Under the pieces are notes generated by a model. That model was not told the DNA's origin and did not search any database. It was given only the letters and a program-made list of their open reading frames with translations. 5,126 bases of DNA from Chitinophagaceae bacterium (GTDB lineage Bacteria > Bacteroidota > Bacteroidia > Chitinophagales > Chitinophagaceae), in assembly GCA_947442905.1 (NCBI GenBank), contig CANEWV010000157.1, forward strand, positions 1 through 5,126, given 5' to 3'. Both the position numbers and the translations under genes were made by a program. Below, piece by piece: positions 1-4,431 of this stretch. Positions within the stretch are counted from its first letter, which is position 1, and every line of letters begins with the position of its first letter.

Positions 1-375
1 TTTAGCGGATTAAAAACCTCCATCTTATATTTTTTACAAAAGCAGGAGCCTGGTTTTATTGAAGCCAATAGAGACGACTTGTGCGCCTCGGTGCAGCATG
101 CAATTGTTACGATTTTAATTAAAAAGCTTCAAAAAGCGGTGGTGCAAACCGGCGTTAAACAGGTATGTATTGCAGGTGGGGTGAGCGCTAATAGTGGCCT
201 ACGAAACGCACTAATGGAGGCGGGTAAAAAGTACAATTGGGCGCCTTTTGTGCCTCCATTCGAATATTGCACAGACAACGCCGGTATGATTGCTATAACG
301 GCTTATTATCAGTATTTAGCGGGCCAGTTTACAAGTTTGGACGCGAGCCCTAGTGCGCGGGCTGTTTGGGCGTAA
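1..375 (+). CDS. tsaD: TsaD, tRNA N6-adenosine threonylcarbamoyltransferase (C-terminal part)
   Basis: This is the last 124 residues of TsaD; the start lies left of the window and nearly two thirds of a protein of usual length (about 335-340 residues) is missing. TsaD transfers the threonylcarbamoyl group from TC-AMP to A37 of ANN-decoding tRNAs, in the cytoplasm, with TsaB and TsaE. Family signatures seen in the fragment: FSGLKTS at the left edge, the nucleotide-binding loop AGGVSAN followed by LR (fragment residues 58-68), and CTDNAGMIA (90-98). By homology the Asp of that last motif (residue 92) is a ligand of the active-site metal; the His pair that completes the site is outside the window. 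The C-terminus (SLDASPSAR, then AVWA) fits the usual family ending, so the 3' end is intact. No terminator is evident in the 88 bp before the next gene. Assignment is secure. Confidence 0.96.
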   Translation, partial: FSGLKTSILYFLQKQEPGFIEANRDDLCASVQHAIVTILIKKLQKAVVQTGVKQVCIAGGVSANSGLRNALMEAGKKYNWAPFVPPFEYCTDNAGMIAITAYYQYLAGQFTSLDASPSARAVWA

Positions 376-431
376 GCTCCCTCTAGTTCATTTAGCCATT
401 TATTTTAGCGGTTTTATTGCAGCATTAATTG

Positions 432-439
432 TAATTTTG
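432..439 (+). promoter_or_regulatory. Candidate -7 box for the ABC-F gene
   Basis: TAATTTTG matches the Bacteroidota -7 consensus TAnnTTTG exactly and lies 24 bases before the ATG at 464, in the 88-bp gap after tsaD. A -33 TTG at the usual 17-23 base distance is not present; only a T-rich GGTTTTA is near that place. The box is short and the region AT-rich, so this is tentative. Confidence 0.35.
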
Positions 440-463
440 CGGCCTCAAACCCTGATTCATCTT

Positions 464-2089
464 ATGATTAGTGCTAGAAATATTACCCTCGCTTATGGTA
501 AGCGTGTACTCTTTGACGAAGTAAATATCAATTTCATCAAAGGGAATTGTTATGGCGTTATTGGTGCCAATGGTGCCGGTAAGTCTACGTTTTTAAAAAT
601 CCTTAGTGGAGAAATTGAACCCAATAAAGGAACCGTAGATATTTCGCCAGGTGAGCGTATGAGCTTTCTAAAGCAAAACCAATTTGAATTTGATACCTGT
701 ACGGTTTTGAATACCGTACTCATGGGCCACAAAAAAATGTGGGAAGTGATGCACGAGCGTGAAGCAATTTATGCCAAAGCAGATTTTTCTGAAGAAGATG
801 GTTTACGTGCCGGAGAATTAGAAGGAGAGTTTGGCGAAATGGGAGGCTACACTGCAGAAAGTGACGCCGCTACACTTTTAAGTAGCCTTGGTATCAAAGA
901 TGATATGCATGCGAGTGCTATGCAAGATATTCCGTCAAATATGAAAGTGCGTGTGTTATTGGCACAAGCATTATTTGGTAACCCGGATATCTTATTACTT
1001 GATGAACCTACCAACGGTCTAGATATTGAAACCATTGGTTGGTTAGAAAACTTTTTAGCAGAATACGAAAACATTGTACTGGTTGTAAGTCACGACAGAC
1101 ACTTCTTAGACACCGTGTGTACGCACGTTGCAGACGTTGATCGTTCAAAAATTAAAACCTTTACGGGCAACTATACTTTCTGGTATGAGTCTTCTCAATT
1201 GATGAGCAGACAAATGAATGATAAGAATAAAAAAGTAGAAGATAAGCGTCAAGCGCTTATCGATTTCATTGCCCGATTCTCTGCCAATGCTTCTAAAAGT
1301 AAGCAAGCAACTTCTAGAAAAAAGGCGTTGGAAAAATTAACCATCGAAGAAATTGAACCGTCTAACCGTAAATATCCAGGTATCATTTTCCAACCACTTA
1401 GAGAGGTAGGAAATCAGATTTTGAACGTGGAGAATTTGAAAAAAACAGTGGATGGAAGAACCCTATTTGATAAAGTAACTTTTAGCGTTAACAAAAACGA
1501 GAAGATTGCTTTTATAAGTAAAGATCCATCTGCGGTAACCCATTTCTTTGATGCCATCAACGAAATCACGGTTGCGGATGCAGGTAAATTTGAGTGGGGT
1601 ACCACCATCACCAAAGCATATTTACCCGTAGAAAATGGGGAATTTTTTACGGAAGGCCTTACCCTTATGGACTGGTTGAGACAATATGTTCCTGCGCACG
1701 TAACAGACGCCGACGAACCTTTTATTAGAGGATTTTTAGGTAAAATGTTGTTTAGCGGAGACGATATTATGAAAAAAACCAATGTACTAAGTGGTGGAGA
1801 AAAAGTACGTTGTATGGTTAGCCGTATGATGCTACAAAATCCCAATCTTGTAATACTCGATCAGCCTACCAACCACCTAGACCTAGAAAGTATCCAAAGT
1901 TTCAACGAAGGATGTATGACTTTTCCGGGTGTAGTGCTCTTAACATCTCATGATCATACGTTTATGCAAACCGTGGCAACACGTATTATTGAGTTAACGC
2001 CAAAGGGCATCATTGATCGTTTAATGACTTTTGATGAGTATATGGAAGACGGTCGTGTGCAAGAATTGAGGGCAGAGATGTATAGCTAA
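464..2089 (+). CDS. ABC-F family ATPase (YbiT/Uup-like) with a degenerate second ATP site
   Basis: A 541-residue cytoplasmic twin-ATPase protein without membrane segments. ABC-F proteins bind the ribosome, usually at the E site, and act on stalled or idle ribosomes. Domain 1: Walker A GANGAGKST (34-42), an inserted arm around 86-130, a degenerate signature PSNMK (157-161), Walker B with catalytic Glu ILLLDE (176-181), H-loop His210. A charged, probably coiled-coil linker (about 243-300) containing RFSANASKSKQATSR resembles the ABC-F linker of E. coli YbiT. Domain 2: no P-loop (ISKDPSAV at 351-358), canonical signature LSGGE (442-446), Walker B VILDQ (463-467) with Gln for Glu, His496. So only the site formed by Walker A/B of domain 1 and the signature of domain 2 looks able to hydrolyse ATP. 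I chose ATG 464 because MISARNITLAYGKR aligns with the N-terminus of YbiT-type proteins; the frame stays open upstream to a GTG at 353, inside tsaD. No Shine-Dalgarno is seen. The exact role cannot be fixed from sequence. Confidence 0.93.
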   Translation: MISARNITLAYGKRVLFDEVNINFIKGNCYGVIGANGAGKSTFLKILSGEIEPNKGTVDISPGERMSFLKQNQFEFDTCTVLNTVLMGHKKMWEVMHEREAIYAKADFSEEDGLRAGELEGEFGEMGGYTAESDAATLLSSLGIKDDMHASAMQDIPSNMKVRVLLAQALFGNPDILLLDEPTNGLDIETIGWLENFLAEYENIVLVVSHDRHFLDTVCTHVADVDRSKIKTFTGNYTFWYESSQLMSRQMNDKNKKVEDKRQALIDFIARFSANASKSKQATSRKKALEKLTIEEIEPSNRKYPGIIFQPLREVGNQILNVENLKKTVDGRTLFDKVTFSVNKNEKIAFISKDPSAVTHFFDAINEITVADAGKFEWGTTITKAYLPVENGEFFTEGLTLMDWLRQYVPAHVTDADEPFIRGFLGKMLFSGDDIMKKTNVLSGGEKVRCMVSRMMLQNPNLVILDQPTNHLDLESIQSFNEGCMTFPGVVLLTSHDHTFMQTVATRIIELTPKGIIDRLMTFDEYMEDGRVQELRAEMYS

Positions 2090-2163
2090 GTTACTGAAAA
2101 TGAATCAAATAGCGCATAAATAATCCGCAACAGATAAATAATTTAAAAAAAGGGATTTTCGTA

Positions 2164-2193
2164 TTGGTAATTTGAAGCATTTCCTTACCTTTG
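2164..2193 (+). promoter_or_regulatory. Promoter of the rpmB-rpmG-DUF4295 operon
   Basis: A -33 TTG (2164-2166) and a perfect -7 box TACCTTTG (2186-2193) are separated by 19 bases, the spacing expected for the Bacteroidota primary sigma factor. Transcription would begin near 2199-2201, giving a leader of about 15 bases before the ATG at 2216. That leader has no Shine-Dalgarno. This is the strongest promoter match in the window, as expected for ribosomal protein genes. The rest of the 126-bp gap (2090-2163) is AT-rich; I see no convincing terminator for the ABC-F gene in it. Confidence 0.7.
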
Positions 2194-2215
2194 CCGTCCC
2201 GAAAAAAATAGAGTC

Positions 2216-2452
2216 ATGGCAAGAGTATGTCAAGTTACAGGTAAAAAACCGATTGTTGGAAATAGTGTTTCACACTCTAACATCAAAACAAAGCGTCGTT
2301 TCTTACCTAATTTACAGAAAAAGCGTTTCTTTTTTGCTGAAGAAGACCGTTGGGTTTACCTAAAGGTTTCAACTGATGCACTTAGAACGATTAATAAAAA
2401 TGGTTTAGCTTCCGTAATCAAAGAATTGAGATTAAAAGGAACAAAAATCTAA
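2216..2452 (+). CDS. rpmB: 50S ribosomal protein bL28
   Basis: A 78-residue basic protein of the large ribosomal subunit, the usual length for bL28. The N-terminus [16 protein letters not shown] is the family hallmark and parallels the E. coli form; [15 protein letters not shown] and the C-terminal [16 protein letters not shown] are also typical. It has a single cysteine (Cys5), so it is the form without zinc-binding CxxC pairs. ATG 2216 is fixed by the conserved N-terminus; a different reading frame is open from 2172 but encodes nothing recognisable. It is the first gene of a three-gene operon behind a strong promoter match, with rpmG starting 30 bases after its stop. The initiation region GAAAAAAATAGAGTC is A-rich and lacks a Shine-Dalgarno. 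Confidence 0.97.
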   Translation: MARVCQVTGKKPIVGNSVSHSNIKTKRRFLPNLQKKRFFFAEEDRWVYLKVSTDALRTINKNGLASVIKELRLKGTKI

Positions 2453-2482
2453 TTTACAATAACAAAGTAAACGACCAATACA

Positions 2483-2665
2483 ATGGCAAGAAAAGGCAAT
2501 AGAGTACAGGTTATTTTGGAGTGCACAGAGCACAAGGCCACTGGTCTTGCTGGTACAAGCCGTTATATCACTGTAAAAAACAAGAAGAATACGCCAGAGC
2601 GTATGGAGTTAAAGAAGTTTAACCCAATCATGAAAAAAGTAACTGTTCATAAAGAAATTAAATAG
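2483..2665 (+). CDS. rpmG: 50S ribosomal protein bL33 (form without zinc cysteines)
   Basis: A 60-residue basic protein of the large subunit near the E site. [18 protein letters not shown] at the start, [21 protein letters not shown] in the middle and [14 protein letters not shown] at the end follow the bL33 pattern. Zinc-binding bL33 carries two CxxC pairs; here only Cys14 remains and the second pair is replaced by the [10 protein letters not shown] stretch, so this copy should be zinc-independent. It lies between rpmB (30-base gap) and the DUF4295 gene, which starts two bases after its stop, so co-transcription and possibly translational coupling with the latter are likely. No Shine-Dalgarno precedes the ATG. 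Whether the genome also holds a zinc-binding paralogue cannot be seen here. Confidence 0.96.
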   Translation: MARKGNRVQVILECTEHKATGLAGTSRYITVKNKKNTPERMELKKFNPIMKKVTVHKEIK

Positions 2666-2667
2666 TA

Positions 2668-2841
2668 ATGGCAAAATCTGCATCGAAAAACGCGAAAGTA
2701 AAAGATCTTAAGGCTTCTGCAGAAGCTAAAAACTGGACCAAAGTGATCAAGGCTGTTAGAAGCCCTAAATCTGGCGCCTATACTTTTAAAGAAAATATCA
2801 TTCACAAAGACAAAGTGAACGATTTCTTAAAAGAGAAATAG
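2668..2841 (+). CDS. DUF4295 family small protein, probable ribosomal protein bL38
   Basis: A 57-residue, very Lys-rich protein (MAKSASKNAKVKDLKASAEA at the start, WTKVIKAVRSPKSGAYTFKE in the middle, VNDFLKEK at the end). The core K-x-VRSPKSGAYTF-x-E and the length match the DUF4295 family, which is known from Bacteroidota and sits next to rpmG. From memory, the cryo-EM structure of the Flavobacterium johnsoniae ribosome uncovered a new large-subunit protein named bL38; I believe it is this family, but I cannot verify that here. No signal peptide or membrane segment is present, and the charge and composition suit rRNA binding. It is the last gene of the rpmB operon: its ATG lies two bases after the rpmG stop and a hairpin terminator follows 23 bases after its own stop. 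It is easily missed because of its size. Confidence 0.9.
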   Translation: MAKSASKNAKVKDLKASAEAKNWTKVIKAVRSPKSGAYTFKENIIHKDKVNDFLKEK

Positions 2842-2864
2842 TTTCAGTACTTAAACTTATTCAT

Positions 2865-2902
2865 AAAGCTTTCTCCTCATCGGGAAGGCTTTTTGTATTT
2901 TT
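2865..2902 (+). terminator. Rho-independent terminator of the rpmB operon
   Basis: An 11-bp stem pairs AAAGCTTTCTC (2865-2875) with GGGAAGGCTTT (2882-2892), with two G-U wobbles and a six-base loop. The T-rich tail that follows is TTTTT (2890-2894, partly in the stem) and, after GTA, a further TTTTT (2898-2902). It begins 23 bases after the DUF4295 stop and ends 18 bases before ftsY, so it should separate the ribosomal-protein operon from ftsY. Confidence 0.75.
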
Positions 2903-2903
2903 A
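2896..2903 (+). promoter_or_regulatory. Weak candidate -7 box for ftsY
   Basis: TATTTTTA matches TAnnTTTG at all positions but the last and lies 17 bases before the ftsY ATG. It overlaps the T-rich tail of the preceding terminator, and no TTG is at the -33 distance. A separate promoter for ftsY is expected if the terminator is efficient, but this match alone is poor evidence. Confidence 0.22.
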
Positions 2904-2920
2904 CACCTCAAATTAGTACT

Positions 2921-3889
2921 ATGGGATTTTTAGGAAAGCTGTTTGGTATCAAAGAAAAGGAGCGTTTAGACCAGGGTTTACAACAAACCAAGGAGGGCTT
3001 TTTTGCTAAAATCACCAAAGCCATCGCCGGTAAAAGTACCGTTGATGACGAAGTGCTAGATAACCTCGAGGAAGCGCTTATTGGTGCCGATGTGGGTATG
3101 GAAACTACTATCCAAATTATTGAACGCATAGAAAAAAGAGTTAAGCAAGATAAATACTTGAATACAAGTGAGTTAAATACTTTACTTAAACAAGAAATTG
3201 AATCTATATTAGTTGATGCACCCGAGCCTGAATACAAAGACTTTACCATTCCAGCTGGTAAAAAGCCCTATGTGATTTTAGTGGTGGGCGTTAATGGAGT
3301 AGGCAAAACCACCACCATTGGAAAGCTAGCCAACAACTATAAAAAGGCTGGTAATCAGGTTGTACTGGGTGCGGCAGATACCTTTAGAGCAGCAGCCACC
3401 GAGCAACTTACCATTTGGAGTGAGCGCGTTGGTGTGCCCATTGTTAAGCAAACCATGGGGGCCGATCCAAGCGCGGTCGCTTTTGATACCGTAACTAGCG
3501 CCGTGTCTAAAAATGCCGACGTGGTTATTATTGATACCGCCGGGCGTTTACACAACAAGTTACACCTGATGGATGAGCTGGGTAAAATTAAGCGGGTGAT
3601 TCAAAAGGTAATACCAGGTGCTCCACACGAAGTAATGCTTGTATTAGATGGTTCTACTGGTCAAAATGCCCTCGAGCAAGCCAAGCAATTTACAGCTACC
3701 ACCGAAGTGACGGCTTTGTCCATTACCAAACTAGATGGCACCGCAAAAGGCGGCGTAGTGCTAGCCATTGCTAGCCAGTTTAAAATTCCGGTAAAATATA
3801 TTGGGGTAGGCGAAAAAATAGATGACCTGATCATTTTTGACAAGCACGAATTTGTTGACAGCCTATTTAAAGGTGTAACGAACAGCTAA
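2921..3889 (+). CDS. ftsY: FtsY, signal recognition particle receptor GTPase
   Basis: A 322-residue SRP receptor that docks SRP-bound ribosomes at the inner membrane and hands them to the SecYEG translocon; it pairs with the related GTPase Ffh. An amphipathic N-terminal stretch (MGFLGKLFGIKEKER) can serve as membrane contact. It is followed by the four-helix N domain (about 15-110) and the G domain: G1 GVNGVGKTT (123-131), G2 DTFRAAA (153-159), G3 DTAGR (205-209), G4 TKLDG (269-273) and G5 GVGE (295-298). All catalytic motifs are intact. The long acidic A domain of E. coli FtsY (about 500 residues in total) is absent, as is usual in this phylum. ATG 2921 gives the expected N-terminus; no Shine-Dalgarno is seen. 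It follows the rpmB operon, a common order in Bacteroidota, but a terminator lies between them. The last eight codons and the stop overlap the minus-strand gene that follows. Confidence 0.97.
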   Translation: MGFLGKLFGIKEKERLDQGLQQTKEGFFAKITKAIAGKSTVDDEVLDNLEEALIGADVGMETTIQIIERIEKRVKQDKYLNTSELNTLLKQEIESILVDAPEPEYKDFTIPAGKKPYVILVVGVNGVGKTTTIGKLANNYKKAGNQVVLGAADTFRAAATEQLTIWSERVGVPIVKQTMGADPSAVAFDTVTSAVSKNADVVIIDTAGRLHNKLHLMDELGKIKRVIQKVIPGAPHEVMLVLDGSTGQNALEQAKQFTATTEVTALSITKLDGTAKGGVVLAIASQFKIPVKYIGVGEKIDDLIIFDKHEFVDSLFKGVTNS

Positions 3890-4339
3890 TCCACCCCAAC
3901 CTCCTTCAAAATAGGTATGTCCCACTAGGTTAAATGAGGGCTGCCAGTCAAAACTAATGGCTAGGGGCGCGTTTGGTATTTTATAGTCTAAACCAATTAC
4001 GCCGTCCACACCAATTGCAAAAACAGCCGTGCTAGGCGGGTTTCTAAGCCTCCAACTACTATTCCAAAGGCCAAAGTGGCCACCACCACCCACGTACCAC
4101 TCAAGACCCTCTGCGTTTGGTACAGGCATGTGTTTTTCATATAAACCCGTTAATCTAAAGCCGTCTTCGTTAAAATAAGCTAGTAATTCCTTGGCTACAG
4201 ACTCCGTCATATACTGTTTATAGGTAATGGCGCCTGGGTATACTTTAACACCAATAGATTGAAGAATGGGTTTAGTAGATTGAGCCCCCGCGTAAAAGGC
4301 AGCAACAAATAATAAAGCGGTAAAAAGTAGTTTTTTCAT
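3863..4339 (-). CDS. Secreted protein, probable small outer-membrane beta-barrel
   Basis: A 158-residue protein that I cannot name. Residues 1-19 are a clear Sec signal peptide (MKKLLFTALLFVAAFYAGA) with an AxA cleavage site before Gln20. No Lys/Ser-rich motif or lipobox Cys follows, so it is not a lipoprotein. The mature part alternates short aromatic and Gly-rich strands (WYVGGGGHFGLW at 81-92, VFAIGVDGVIGLDY at 106-119, LAISFDWQPSFNLVG at 126-140) and ends LAVRYTFK, with an aromatic residue near the C-terminus as in outer-membrane barrels. A length of about 139 mature residues suits a small barrel. Similar hypothetical proteins with GGH and DWxPSFN motifs are, from memory, frequent in Bacteroidota; no function follows. 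ATG 4339 is set by the signal peptide, and a -7 box lies 25 bases upstream. It is convergent with ftsY (27-bp overlap) and divergent from the polyprenyl synthase gene. Confidence 0.85.
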   Translation of the reverse strand: MKKLLFTALLFVAAFYAGAQSTKPILQSIGVKVYPGAITYKQYMTESVAKELLAYFNEDGFRLTGLYEKHMPVPNAEGLEWYVGGGGHFGLWNSSWRLRNPPSTAVFAIGVDGVIGLDYKIPNAPLAISFDWQPSFNLVGHTYFEGGWGGLAVRYTFK

Positions 4340-4363
4340 AAATGGGGGTTTGAAAATACCCTA

Positions 4364-4371
4364 CAAAAATA
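4364..4371 (-). promoter_or_regulatory. Candidate -7 box for the minus-strand outer-membrane gene
   Basis: Read on the minus strand this is TATTTTTG, an exact match to TAnnTTTG, placed 24 bases before the start codon at 4339. It implies a leader of roughly 18 bases. A -33 TTG is not present at the expected distance, so the match rests on the -7 box alone. Confidence 0.4.
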
Positions 4372-4400
4372 AATATGAATTACTGAAAGAATAGTTAAGG

Positions 4401-4427
4401 TTGCTCTTTAATAATTATTTAGGTTTG
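4401..4427 (+). promoter_or_regulatory. Candidate promoter of the polyprenyl synthase gene, very close to its ATG
   Basis: A perfect -7 box TAGGTTTG (4420-4427) is preceded by TTG (4401-4403) at a 16-base spacing, one short of the usual 17-23. The ATG at 4432 begins only four bases after the box. Since transcription normally starts about five to seven bases after this element, the mRNA would begin at or near the start codon. The 92-bp gap 4340-4431 therefore appears to hold two divergent promoters. Confidence 0.45.
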
Positions 4428-4431
4428 TAGT

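Noticed and set aside
346..363. Inverted repeat AGCCC/GGGCT near the tsaD stop as a terminator
   Set aside because: Only five base pairs with an eight-base loop, located within tsaD codons and not followed by a T run.
353..463. An in-frame N-terminal extension of the ABC-F protein from GTG 353, encoding a hydrophobic stretch that resembles a membrane anchor
   Set aside because: It would overlap the end of tsaD by 23 bases, a candidate promoter box lies inside it, the start would be GTG, and ABC-F proteins begin at the MISARNITL equivalent and are soluble. The hydrophobicity most likely reflects T-rich non-coding DNA.
1414..1845. 143-residue antisense open frame inside the ABC-F gene, and shorter ones inside the ABC-F and ftsY genes
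   Set aside because: Their translations are Ser/Leu/Val-rich complements of conserved domains, with no start signals or own motifs.
2090..2105. TTACTGAAA after the ABC-F gene occurs again near 4380 and might be a repeat or regulatory site
   Set aside because: Only nine to ten bases are shared in AT-rich spacers, without symmetry or consistent position relative to genes; chance is sufficient.
2172..2363. 63-residue open frame overlapping rpmB and its promoter
   Set aside because: It is out of frame with rpmB, covers the promoter and leader, and has no recognisable features; it is a shadow frame.
4069..4081. GGCCAAAGTGGCC inverted repeat as an operator or hairpin
   Set aside because: Four-base arms inside a coding region of the minus-strand gene; the codons make ordinary protein (GGGHFGLW region).
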